Source: Podarcis raffonei (Eukaryota > Chordata > Lepidosauria > Squamata > Lacertidae). Taken from it: a DNA stretch of 64,000 bases. Below the pieces are notes generated by a model. That model saw only the letters and a list, made by a program, of their open reading frames with translations. It ran no database searches and had not been told where the DNA came from. Positions 25,767-38,000 of this stretch are shown here, piece after piece; position 1 is the first letter of the stretch; every line of letters begins with the position of its first letter. The stretch lies in assembly GCF_027172205.1 (NCBI RefSeq), contig NC_070614.1, positions 35,470,001-35,534,000 of the forward strand, given 5' to 3'. Position numbers and translations under genes: made by a program.

Positions 25767-28700
25767 TCAGCGTGAGGGCTCTGGCATGGACGGGGAGGCA
25801 ACTTCAGAACTGCATCTTGTGGCACTCTTGCTGGTCACGAGCTCCTGTAGTTTGGCCTCGAGTTGCTTCACAGCTTCCTCAATTTGACCCAGCTTGCTCA
25901 GGATATCTGAACGGCTGAGACACGGGGATGAAAAGGAATCTTCCAGATCTTCCTCGGGGTCTGCAGGGAATTAGTATCAGCATCCAACACACAGTAGGGT
26001 TAGAAATGAATGAATGAAACACAAAAAATCAAAGCTGAGACTCTTGTGATGGACCCACCAACATCTTCTGTACTTCTCCCACGTTTAAACACAATCCATA
26101 CAAATTCCAGAAACTGAAATTGCTACGCAGAATTACAAGGCACTGTAGTAATGTTTAGGCATTGGGCAAGTCTTTTTCCACCTCTATTTGATATGGCTTT
26201 GTTCATAGGGTGAGTAAGGCACACCACCTGCAGGCAAATCAAGGCAGGAGTTACTTGTAAACTAGAAGAGAGCAAATGCTTTTCTTTTATGGTGCAAAAT
26301 GTATGCCTTTAATGTACCCCAAATTATTAACATCATGTAGGGAGCAGGGGGAAGACAGGTGAGTGTCTGTTTGTTGACATCTAAGATTTATAGATGTTAG
26401 CTAGGCTCACTTAATTTTTAAAATGTGACTATAAGCCCAACTAAACTTGAACTAAAGTGAACCAATGTAGAAGGTAAAGGCTGCATTTTGGAAGTCTCCA
26501 GAGAAAAACAAGTCTTCCTCTTTCATAGGGTGTTTGCAAGGGGAATGTGTTCAAAAGAGATGGGGGCTAGGAATAGATATTTACTGAAGAGGGGATTCAG
26601 AGAGAGAGAGAGAGCAGTGAAGAATGGGGGGGGGGGGTTCTAGGATAGCCGCACAATTCTGTGTCAACCTGTGGCTATTTGCTATTGATTTGTAAATTAT
26701 TTAAATTGGAACTGATGGGTGCGGTTTTGTTTGATTATCTGCTGATATTGTATAGATAAATTATCTTGTACTGTGTGTGAAAGGGATTCTTCAGTTAATA
26801 TACTCTGAATTAATGTAGGGTGGCAAGGTGACTTTTGTTGCATATTTGGACAATAATTGCCTTGAATCCAGTAATGTAGAAAATAAAACTTTAAAAATGG
26901 AGTGGGGGGGGAGATAAAAAAATACATATTATTAATTTTACAGGGGTTAAGTACCATCTATACATCATTTTCATAATATTTTCCTTTAACACCGTACATG
27001 CAGTAAACTTGACCCCTTTTCTCCACAACCTTTCCTAATCTTCAAATGTTATGTTGTGTCCTGTTGGTGCTTGGTTGTGCTCGCGTGCGCACACACACAC
27101 ACACACACCACCTGCCACACCATCCACCTCTCTTACCTGCAACTTGCAAAGTCACTTCCCGGATGCGCACTTCCGGCGTGTATGCAACGTAGCATCTGTA
27201 GTTGCCAGAGTTTCCAGTGCCAACCCGGGAGATGAGCAAGGACGCATTGCCATTCCCCAGCTCTTCCCGGCTCAGGCTGACGCCTTCCCCAGAGGTGGTC
27301 ACCACACCGTCAAATTCCGCCAGCTGCCTGCCCCAGTGGAACCAGAGGATTGAGAGTCGGCTGAGGTCCACGGTAGGCTCGTCCACAGTAAAGATGCAAT
27401 TCAGCAAGACATCATCTCCAACCGCAGCTTTCACCAGAGAGGGCTCGGCCTGCACTTGCAGCTTCCCAGCTGGGTCAAGCAACACAGAACAGACACATAA
27501 GAAGAGCTCTCCTCTTCTGCTTAGGAGTCAGGTCTCAGTCAGCTGCCGTTTGGCAAGTGCTGAGAAATCAATGAATATGCAGGCATGTGTGAATTGGCCT
27601 TAGGGTGGCAGGCAGCGCATCCTACTTTATCATTCCGTTTGGGTTGCTGTCTGCTTAACTGAGAAAATACAACCACTGGACACCTGATAGCTCAGCTGGT
27701 TAGAGCAAGGTGCTGATGACACCAAGGTTGCAGGTTTGATCCCCATATGGGACAGTTGCACATTCCTGCATTGCAGGGGGTTGGACTAGATGATCCTTGG
27801 GGTCCCTTTTCAGCTCTACAATTCCGTCTTCCATGTGACAGGGGCCTTGAAATGGACCATCTACACAGGTCACAGTCTTCCCCAGGATGTTGAGATGGAT
27901 TGCATTTTTGTTTCAATTATAGTGACTGTGTCTGTATTTACATCCAAACATACAAATTAGCACATGCAGATTTTACACAAATATATCTTTAAAAAAAAAA
28001 GCTATGTGTTTCCTCTTTATCAGTGACGCCTATGTGGCCCTAAATATAATTATTGGGGAAATCTAAGGACCATCTTAAACGGCATCAAACTGAGAAGCCA
28101 TACAGCCAAAGATCATCCAGCGATCGGTCTTCCATGGGCCATCTTGCCTAAATAGCTCAGTAAGTGAGCAGATCTCTTACTTGTAGACTGTCCTGGGTTA
28201 AGTTCCATGCATCTGTACCTAAAAGCTTACCAGCTAAGAGGACTGAGAAGAGACTTTTTCCAAATGCTTGGAAGGCTCTTGCCAGTCAAATTACCGCACC
28301 CAATTCAGATAAGCCAATTTAACTTCATTCAGGGGTTGCTTCCAGGCTTTCACTGTATTCGGGTGGGATTTAGTCACATACAGGTAAATTCAGGTCCCAC
28401 AACTGCAATGGATTGGGAGGTCTCATGCAACAAACCTGCTTCCCCAAAAGGTCAGACTTCTTGCGATAAGGAAAGTGACAAGGAAAGGCATCAAAAGCAT
28501 TGGATTGCACTTGCTTTGGTGCAAAGCCATCTATGCTCATCTCAAACAAATCAGGACAAATGAGCAGGTCACCTGGAAAGACCTTGAGCCACCCCAATGG
28601 TGTTGATTAGAAATAGGTTCAGGGCAAGCAAAAGTTCTTCTTTATGAAACACACAGTTTACTTAATTCCACATTAAAGATGGGCTCGATGGCTGCCAAAT

Positions 28701-29490
28701 TATATCGATAATTGCCTAGCAGCAAAAACTGCCCACAAGATCAGATTGCAAAAGATTGCAATCTATTGATAGATATTGATGTAAAAACAAATATAAAAAT
28801 ATGGTACTGGGAAGATGGAATCCCCATGTTCAAAGGTAATGTACCCGTGTTAAAGCACTGAAAGGCTGGGAGCAAACCTTGTGAGCTTGCAGAGGCACCA
28901 GGTTGCTCCCCAGATGACTGACAGTAGTTAAAAACAATGTGTCTGGTGGTTCACAAGCAAGTCACAAACAACACTGTCCCTCCCCTGCTCTCTGCTCCCT
29001 TCTCCAGCCCAGCAACACTTCATGCCAAGTGCCATCCCCTACAACCACTCCACTTAAGTGGTTGCACATTGCTTTCCAGAATAATGGATAATTGTGAATA
29101 ATACTGCTATATTAAGCCTGACTTCCTTGGGAAGTGGTGGGCTGTCCTTGGCTGGAGTCTAGAGGACCTTCTGCCAGGGGTGCTGCAGTCTGGAGATGGA
29201 TAACCCATGGCCCTGCAGATGTTCTTGGACTCCCATCAGCCCCAGCCAACACGGCCCATGGTCAGAGATGATGGGAGTGTAGTCCAGCCACATCTGGAGG
29301 GCCACTGGTACCACCAGCAACCTTGCAGTAGTGCCATCCTGCATTGAGCAGGTGGCTGAACTAGATCTTGGCCTCTCAAGTCTCTTAAGATGCCTTTGCT
29401 GCCCACCTCCTTCAGTTTCAAAGCAGGCAACTCACCTGCTTTTCCAAGGAAGCAGGAGGAGGTGAGGAGGATCAACGTGAAGAAGCCCAT
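25767..29490 (-). CDS. Signal peptide plus single IgV domain protein, 193 aa, family uncertain
   Basis: Three exons join in phase 1: 29,490-29,436, 27,469-27,137 and 25,960-25,767. The first exon is a signal peptide (MGFFTLILLTSSCFLGKA). The second is a whole V-type Ig domain with strand-B Cys (VLLNCIF), core Trp (SILWFHWGR) and strand-F motif GNSGNYRCYV. The strand pattern is closest in style to B7/NCR3LG1-like receptor domains, but I cannot name it. The third exon encodes about 63 residues: an acidic start (DPEEDLEDSF), an amphipathic heptad-like helix (LSKLGQIEEAVKQLEAKLQE) and a Ser/Pro-rich end. No membrane segment is present in these exons; an in-phase membrane exon may have been missed, or the product may be secreted. 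It lies between LAT and an ARH gene. A candidate poly(A) signal (AATAAA in complement) is at 25,106-25,111. Confidence 0.65.
27090..27110. repeat. Short (CA)n run next to an exon
   Basis: A (CA) tract about 27 bases from the donor of the IgV exon, in the downstream intron. Confidence 0.8.
27681..27833 (+). mobile_element. tRNA-Ile-derived SINE
   Basis: The head is almost a complete tRNA-Ile body: GATAGCTCAGCTGGTTAGAG, 'tgatgacaccaaggttgcaggtttgatcccc'. The non-tRNA part follows: 'ggactagatgatcct', 'cagctctacaattc'. It is in the first intron region of the IgV gene, in the sense opposite to the gene. It is not a tRNA gene: the acceptor stem is not closed. Confidence 0.75.
28368..28572 (+). repeat. 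Diverged dispersed repeat, partner of 25,190-25,405
   Basis: Same word order as the 25,190 copy, with many substitutions and small gaps. It lies in the intron between the signal-peptide and IgV exons. Confidence 0.55.
29185..29320. mobile_element. Palindromic MITE copy
   Basis: It carries 'ttggactcccatcagccccagcc' and, on the other arm, GATGATGGGAGTGTAGTCC and 'catctggaggg'. Same family as 6651-6789. Confidence 0.55.
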
Positions 29491-31298
29491 CCCTGCAAGC
29501 AATGACTGTTCTTCTGGAGATTGTGGAAGTCCCTTACAGCACAGCAAAACACAGCCAAGGGGGGACGGCTTACGTGCCTGCTTCTGTTATCAGCAGAGAC
29601 AGCAGACTGTAAGGGCACCTCAACACTCTCTGGCACCCCAAGATAACGGGGTGTTTGTGCTTGCCTGGCACTGCCCCTGTGATCTCAACCCTGTCTATCT
29701 GTTGTTGTCCCTACCCAGTATTCCCGTGGTTATTATGCAAGAAACATCTGGCCTATCTTGAATGCCGGTGGCAACTTGGGTGTGGAATAAAAATGGCATT
29801 TGCCTCGGGCAGATAGTCGATTCAAGAACCTGGCTGCAGGGCATCACCCTCTGCCCCAAAGGTCTCGCGCCAAGAGGCTTGTGCTTACAAAACATATGGA
29901 AGATAAGATTAAGAGCGGCAGTGGCTGTGACTTGTTCCATCCATCAGTGTATGCCAACTCCTCGTAAACAGAAGAGGTTCCCCCAACCAACGTTCCACTT
30001 ACGAGGTGAATGGAGCTGGGCAGGTGTGGGTATCATATGACTCTTGTTCACAAAATGAGCAGCAATACCTTCAGGACTCTGTGAATCCAAGGTAAAGCAA
30101 ATAAATAATAAAATAATCCAGTAGCCTGCATCCCTATCATCCTCTACTGTGTTGCACAGAGGACAGGCAAGTGTTTCTCTGGAGCCATAAATTTTGTTTA
30201 CACTGTATTCTGATAAGCTTTTGGCCTCCTTTAATTTCCGTCTCCTTGTGGATCTGTTTGATCGGCTTGATTTAATGCTAATTTTTTTTTTTTTAAAAAT
30301 GACTTGTTACCAGTGCTTTTTTTCCTTAAAAAGATGTTTGGGGCTACTCTCATTTTCCTACTCATACTGCCCCTCAATGAGGTCAAATTTAGATTCACAA
30401 AATGTTAGGGGTATGTGTACCCCCAGATAAAAAGCACTGCTTGTTGCTTTAATGATGGAAACTGCCTGGTGCTGTGCTTTTGAAAACTGAAAGATGGAGC
30501 ATAAGTAAGAGTGGATGAAGCACAGCGATTCCACTTTAAAAGCCTTGTGTGTAAGCATCCCAAGTCGAGGAAGCAATAATGTTGCATAATGTCTCTAATA
30601 CTCTAATACTCTGTCGTCCCAAGTAACCGAATGCAGGCTGCAGTGCTCAAGGAAGCGAGGAACCTCTGAGGTTCATTTCAGTTGAAGTAGAAACCAAAGT
30701 TAGAATCCCAGTGCACTGTTTAGCAATTGTCAAGACTTATCTGTTCAGACTTATCTGCAGACTCTGTTCAGACCCTTCTAGGCATCTCTCCCCATCCATA
30801 ATCCTGCACCAATTCCCTTTCAAGTACAACAACAATGAAATTACCAGTTCTTTATTTAGCCAAGAGACATAAACAACCCAGAATGCTTTGCGGGCTGGGG
30901 GGTGGGGAGTGTTAGAAGACCAGTTCCACATGGACAGTCAAGCTTCTGAATCTTGCTACCAAGATTCTATAGTATTGTGGAAAATTCTCAGGATGTGTCA
31001 TGCAAAGTGCAAAGAAGGGCAATAAGTTACGGCAATATTTGAGGGTGACTGGGAAGACAGTGTCCTTAGACCAACCAGGTAATGCATCCTGCATATAGGT
31101 GACTGGAGCAACCGGCAAAGGAACCTTTCAACCTAGGGAGAAAGAGATGTTGGTTAAGAGTTTACAAATGCTCAGAGGTGATTGCTGGCATACAGGTTCT
31201 AGGGTTGCCCTCTATCATATATATGAAGCCACATCCATACACACACACACACCCTACATCCGTCCCATGCCCCAGACAGACACCATAATCCAGATACC
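29491..31298. other. Gap between the IgV gene and LAT
   Basis: It contains the hAT element at 30,311-30,439 and otherwise unassigned sequence. The IgV-gene promoter should lie just right of 29,490 and the LAT 3' untranslated region just left of 31,299; TTTATT (AATAAA in complement) near 30,855 is one candidate LAT poly(A) signal. No further coding exon was seen. Confidence 0.35.
30311..30439 (-). mobile_element. hAT MITE with 8-bp target duplication
   Basis: The ends CAGTGCTTTTTTTCC and 'gataaaaagcactg' are inverted repeats, flanked by CTTGTTAC (30,303-30,310) and CTTGTTGC (30,440-30,447), which differ at one base. It is the compact relative of the nested element at 2766-3210. Confidence 0.88.
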
Positions 31299-34200
31299 TC
31301 AAAGCCCAGGACAGACATTCTCATAGTCCGGAGTGTCATCTTCACTTTCCCGATCACTGGTGCCACTGCCAACTACAGGAAAATGAAAAAGGACTTAAAA
31401 TTATGGCAGGGAGATATAGGGCCCCACCCATAGTCCTCAGGCAATTAGCCAGAGAAATGGATAATGAGGGACTATAGGGAAATTAAATGAGAACTTCCTA
31501 TCAGGCCCACACAGCAGGCTTTTTCCACTCACCAAAACAAGGACCCACCATGGTAGCTTCTGGTTCTAGTACGTTGACATAGTCACCTTTGACGGCGAGA
31601 GAAAATGGAAGATTTAATGAAGGTTCTGAGGTACATCCAGTGGAGAGACTGGTGTCCACTGGGACTGTGTGGGCAGAAGGCAGGGAGGTCAACAGTAGGG
31701 GGAGCTAGACCCAGTGATGGGTGGAGCCAACTCATTCTAGTTTTCTCCACGCCCTTCCTTCCTGCCGAGTTTGACAAAGGCAACCCTGAAATTAAGGCAG
31801 AAGAGTCCAGCAGATGGCGCTACCTCTTGGACCGCTTGTAAGGAAGGAGGTCGTCAAAAGGGGTTGGGCTGAGGACAGACTGAGCTTGGTGGGGAAGTGT
31901 CCTGTTTGTCCTGACGGACCACCCTGCACTGCACCCACCTCAGCAGTGCCTCTTGCTTGCTCAGTCACAGCAGAGACAGCACGAAGGAGCTGGTTTAACT
32001 CAAGAAGACCCAGTTTCAAGTCCCCTTCCACAACCACAAAGCTCCTTGACTCAGCCTCTGGGGTGGACACATAAACAGTAGCTTATGTGGGCCATCTGCT
32101 CAGCACAATGAAACCTGCAGCTCACAGCATTTTATTTTATTTTATTTTATTTTTTTATTTTTGCCAAGGTGGTGTACTGCTTTGCAGGAGCTATGCAAAT
32201 TATTATACGGTTTTAAAAAGTATTGGAAGCAAGGCTGCTTATAGCAAAGTTTTTTAATATATGTCTCTGGCAACTAGTGCAAAACTGGGGTCAGCACTGG
32301 CTGGATCTTTCCGTTAGTTGCTTCTGCCTGCAACCCTAAATGCCCTTACTAGGGAGTAAGCTCCACTGAATGCTCTGGGACACCAAAAATGAACCTTCCA
32401 CCCACCCGATTCTGCCTGGCCCTGATTCTGCCTAATGATACGTCCAGCTGTGCCCAGCATGGCATGTACAAACCCACCTCCATTTTCAATGCAATCCTAT
32501 GCCCTCATTCCTGACTAGCCGGGCCCCATAGATCTACTTTCCACACTCACCGGGCGAATTGCGCTCACACTCGAGCACATTCTCATACTGCTCCCCTAGG
32601 GAATCTGAAAAGGAAAAATCGGAAGCACTTCAAACACTGCCCTTTCCCAATTGTGTCCCAAGTTCCTTTCTCATTTAGAATCACTGTGATGCAGCAGTGA
32701 TGGCCAAACTTGGCCCTCCAGCTGTTTAGGGACTACAATTCCCATCATCCCTGACCACTGGTCCTGTTAGCTATGGATGATGGGAGTTGTAATCCCAAGA
32801 CAGCTGGAGGGCCAAGTTTGGCCATCACTGAGTTAGGGTGTTGCAGCAGGACCTGGGAGACCAGGGTTCAATCTCCACTCAGCCAAGAGGCTTATTGGGT
32901 GACCTTGGACCAGGTACTGTCTCTTAGCCTAACCTACTCTGCAGGGTTGCTGTGAGGATTGAATGGGAGAGGGGAGCAGCCATTTACAGCACCTCCGAGT
33001 TCCTTGGATGTAAGGTGGGAGAGAAATAAATGCTACATTTAGATGACCCTGAGGTTGTAGACAGATGGGTTGCCACAACACTCTCCAAGAGAACCCCAGC
33101 CCCGGTCCCAGGAGGGAGTCAGTCCATCCCACCTGCTGCCAACTCACCTGTGGAAGCACCGTCTTCATTGCCTTGATCTGTAAGTGGCGCATCTGGCAGC
33201 ACGTCACTGTGGAAGAGAAGGGAAAAGAAGCTTTGGTGCTGCACTGATCGGAGAAATAAGCAGTTGACTCATGCTGAATGAAACCCACCAATCCATCTCA
33301 TGCAGCATTGGCTGCTCGGACTGGCAGCAGTTTTCTGAGGTCAAGGGCCAACACTGCTTACGGTATTTTTTTTCATTTGGATACTGCCTTTCACAGCTAA
33401 TCCTAGTCCCAAGGCAGCTCTGTACTGGAATTGCATTTTTAAAGGTGTTTTTAGATGTTTTAGATTTTTTTGTTTGTGTGTTGGCATCCATTTATAACAT
33501 ATTAACTGCTGGTGGTTTAATATTTTTCATATAATATTTCATATTTCCCCACCACTTTCCCTACTGCAAAATGTGCACTTTTTTTCAAAGTGGATTTGTT
33601 GTGCAAAAGCAGCAGAGTGATTTGGTCCGTGGTAGTTGTGCAAATGTAAATTTGCCAGTATGAAGTATGCAGATTTAGAAAATGGAATCCGTTTTGCACA
33701 GTCTGGAGAGGATCCAGATTTGGCTGGACTACAACTCCCATCACCCTTGGCCTTTGCCTGTGCTGGCTGGGGCTGATGGGAGCTGCAGTCCAACAACCAC
33801 ACATTCCCTATCCCTGCTTTAAGCAGTGAACAACACTGATGGAGCAAGCGGAAGAAAGGTGGTATATAATCCATTAAGCAGAGATGCTGGGGACTTTATA
33901 GATGCAGAGCACATAGTGTGCCAACAGGTTCCTATGAGTGATCCAGCTAAAATCCATTATAAGGTTTGACCTCTGACCCCCCCCCAAAAGACTTACATGT
34001 ATGGAGGGACATAGTTGTCATCATTATCCTCATCATCAGTGGCACCAGCTTGTACTGGAAGCACAGAGAGCATTAGCAGAGTTATGATATGCATATGAGC
34101 TTACATTCACATATGCCGGGAACCCCCACCCCATACTGAGCCAAAACCAGCCTGCAGAATCCAGTCACGGTGAGGCACAGTCAAGTCCAAGAGCACTGCA

Positions 34201-34981
34201 AAACTGCAGAGCGAGTAGATGACTCATGCAAGTGAGCCAAGCTGTATGTTCCAGAAAGTGGCCTTAAAACCAATAATTCCTACTCACCTTCACCTTGGTT
34301 TTCATAACTGGGAATGCTTTCTGAGACGGGGACATGCCACAAAGAGAAAAGGAGGGCACTGATTAAGCCCACCGAGTGCCTGCAGCTTCCCAGACCAATA
34401 CCATTTGCCCCTCAGCCCCCTGTTTCTATTTCATAGAAGTAGACCTTCAAAAGGCTATTCATTCCAATGGCTAGATTCCCAGACCTCAGCCTCCCATTGC
34501 CCTTTAAAGGCTTCGGTAGGAAAGAAGCCCCCCAACCCCTCCACTTCCGAAACCTTGCAAAACACACACACACACCCATTTCCTTCATAACTCACCATTA
34601 TCCCTTTCAACTTTGTATGACGGTGCTGGATAGGAAAGACTGCATGGGGGGCATCTGCTGTGCCTGTGAACAAAGAGGGAAAGGGGTTAAATACAGGTAC
34701 GAAAGCAGCCATGGAGTGACAAGAGGACCAAGATGATGCTCCCAACATGCTTTTAAGAGCCATCACCCCCACTTTGATGAGGAATCCATAGGTGCTGGAA
34801 GAATGCCAACTGGAGATATTCTCTGAAGCTGAAGGCAAGTGATGCTTTTGCATCGAAATGTAGGGTTTTTTATATTTTCTCTTATCAACTACCCTGTGTG
34901 AAAGATATTAGAAAGTTTTTTATGTTTGATGTTTTATCATGTTTATCAGAGTGGCTGGGGGAAACCAAGCCAGATGGGTGG

Positions 34982-35028
<47 letters not shown>

Positions 35029-38000
35029 TGAATGATGCACTGGGAAGGGTTCAGAGTCAGACTCTTATTTGCCCAAGCATTTTGGAGGACCTCTGAGCTA
35101 GAATTCTGCCTTACTCTTTTGCTGTATATTGCTTTGCTTCTTTATGGGTTTTTATGCAGCATTTTTTATATTAGGCGAATAGTCACCAGCTTAGAGCGTA
35201 ACAAGGGAGCTAACCCCTTCCAGACTGCATTCAGAATCACATTTGTACATTAATGTAAACATCAGTACAGTTGGATGCGTTTCGAAGTTGTCCACTGTCT
35301 GTCCACACCAGGGGGTGGGCATGGATGTTTTTACAAGGTCTGTGTTTTCAAACCAGATCAGAGCTGGTTGGGAGGGACACACTTACTCTCTCTCACACAC
35401 AGCAACATTTTTCAAAAAACTACAGGATCAATGTGGGCAGTGGTGAACATTGCGTGGACAGGCGGAGTCCCCCCAACCCTGGGTGACCCCCCAAGCAGAA
35501 TAATTACTCAAGACAACATGCTATGGGATTAAAATTGGCCACAACTTTATTAAGTTTCAGATGTAGGCAGACCTTGGCCCCGGCATGGGGAGTTTATCCT
35601 TCCCAGTCCCCAGCCGGGGATCTGGGAGGCTTCAGGGTTATCCAGAATGTATGGGGATTGGGCTGGCTCTGGAGAACATATGTTCAAGCAGAGAGCCCCC
35701 CCCCCCCGTTTCGCTGCTGTCACAGGGGAGAGCAATGACAACCCCTTGGCCTATGGCCAATGCCTCCCCTCAAAACCCCTTTAATGGGGAACCCTGGGAT
35801 CACCGTTGCAAGGGGGGTGTGGGACACCGCTTCACCCCCCCCCCCCCATTTAGGAAGATAGACTAAAGGATTCCACCCAAGGCCTGAAACCACCAAAGTT
35901 GTGACGTTTTGCCACGGGAAAGGCAAAACCTGCCAATGCAGGAAAATTCCTTTCTGGCCCTTCAACAGCGACCATGACATAGCAGCGCCTGTGTACCTGT
36001 GGAGAAGAGGTTAACCCACAAAAGAAGGCTTAACTGAGGGAGGGCAGGGTGGGAGAAGCTCTGGAGCCAACTGACGCTTTGCAGGTAAGATTCACCTTCT
36101 GGTGTGTGGGCAGGACAGTCCCTCCCCCTACCTGGCTGATCCCCTGGCAATGCCTCCCCAGGCTGGATTGAGCGATTGGCTGAGGTAGGCAGAGACCTCC
36201 AGGTATCCAGCCTGGGGAGGGCAAAGCCAGCCCGTACTGCCAGGAGTCGCACTGGGATCCAGGGGGCTGCACACGACCACACAAAAGGCACCTCCATTTG
36301 ATGTGGGGAGTGCTCATTGTACCCATACAGCTTTACAAACCAGCAGTGACTGATGTGCTGATGTTCCCCCACACGCAAAATACATTCGCGTTTGTGCAGA
36401 CATACAGTGGTACCTCTGTTTCCGAACATAATCCATTCCAGAAGACCGTTCCTAGTTCTGAGACGTTTGAAAACCGAAAACTCAATAGCCAACATCTAGG
36501 CCTCAGGATCTTGCACTCAGCAGTGGCATGTTCGACTTCCGAGGCGTGTTCGAAAACCGAAGGAATTACTTCCAGGTTTGCGGCGTTCGAAAACCGAAAT
36601 GTTCGTCAACGGAGTTGTTCGAAAACTGAGGTACCACTGTACTAGAGGGCAAGGCTTCAAGCACATGTGCTCACTCACAGAAACAAGCTTATTCTTTGCT
36701 CAAAACAGAAGTGTGTGGTGTTGGAGATGCCTGGATGGACGGATGCTCAGTAAACAGCTCGCAAATTGTTCAGGGACTGCTTACCTCCACATGTCTGGTT
36801 GGGATGAAACAGCAGGCCAAGGTGGGGCTGAAAGGTTGAAGAAAGAGAAGAACACAGATGCCATCACCTGAGAGGATTGCATGAGATCCCAGCTTTTGGC
36901 TCACCTCCCATGCCCCCCCCCCCAAAGCAGCAGCAGCACAAAGGCCACACTCCAGTCTTTAATGGCTTGGGAGGACCAGGTAAATTGAAAGGTTGTCTTC
37001 TCCCAAATGCACACCCACTCAAACCTTACGTTCCTCTCTTCAGAGCCAGAGGCCCTACCTCACTGGCCCTGCCAGGCTACAGGAGGGGGCAGGTTCCAGG
37101 GAGAGGGCCTTTCTGGTGGTGGCACCTCTGCTCCAAAAGGACCTCCCCAGAAAGAGCTGCTTACCATCAGGTTTGTGGCCTTTTTGGCACAAGGGGAGAG
37201 ATTTGCTTTTATCCATCCAGGCCTTTAAAAACAATTTGAATTTTAAAACAACACAAATCTGGGCTCTAATGGTGTAAGCTGCATTTGGTAAATTCCTAAC
37301 GGATCACATTTTCCTCCAATTTTTTACGCTGTGTTAGTACATTTTAAAATGTTTTAAAATTATGATGTTGTGTTTTAGTTTTGTTTTGCAAACCATAAGG
37401 GAATACGTTTTGAGGGGCAGCCATGGGCATCTGGTAGCAAAGTTTTTCAAAAGTTTTTAAGAAGATGTAAAAGTTACAGGAGCCCTCAATACATAAATCA
37501 GGGCTGCAGTAGTTTGAGAAGTTTACAATCCCAATTAAAATTGCTTTCCCCTGCACGGTTGTGAAGAAATCCTCCTCATTTCACCAGTGTTTCAATGTGT
37601 ATTGAGTGGTGTGCTTTCTTTGCCATTTATATTCTGATGTACACTGCGGTGTGTTTGGTGGGGGAAGTCTTCTTTCTGGTTCAGGTAAAAGCTGGTTTAA
37701 CTGTCAGTGGGGGACCTTAACTGACAGTGGAGGAGGGGCTGGAGATGGAACTCTCAGTATGCAAAAGAAGGATAGAAGATACGCATATTCTGGTTGGTGG
37801 TTGCAGGTTTAGAATGTTTAATCAGACAGCGTGATTGGCTGGGGCTAGACTGGGGGACTGTAAAGCTGGGTGCTGGCCAGTCAAGGAGCTCAGTCCAGGC
37901 TGGATCACGGAAGAGGAAAGAAGAAGACCTGAAAGGAAGGCAGAGTGGCCAAAGATTGGCTGGGGTAAGTCAGGTGAATCACTTGGCTTAGGCTGAAGAG

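Noticed and set aside
27681-27760. tRNA-Ile gene
   Set aside because: The body resembles tRNA-Ile, but the acceptor stem does not close and a SINE tail follows.
31939-32057. 119-base candidate LAT exon encoding EAESRSFVVVEGDLKLG
   Set aside because: It has an acceptor-like edge, but 119 is not a multiple of three and its inclusion shifts the downstream YVNV and YENV exons out of frame. Part of it resembles SINE sequence.
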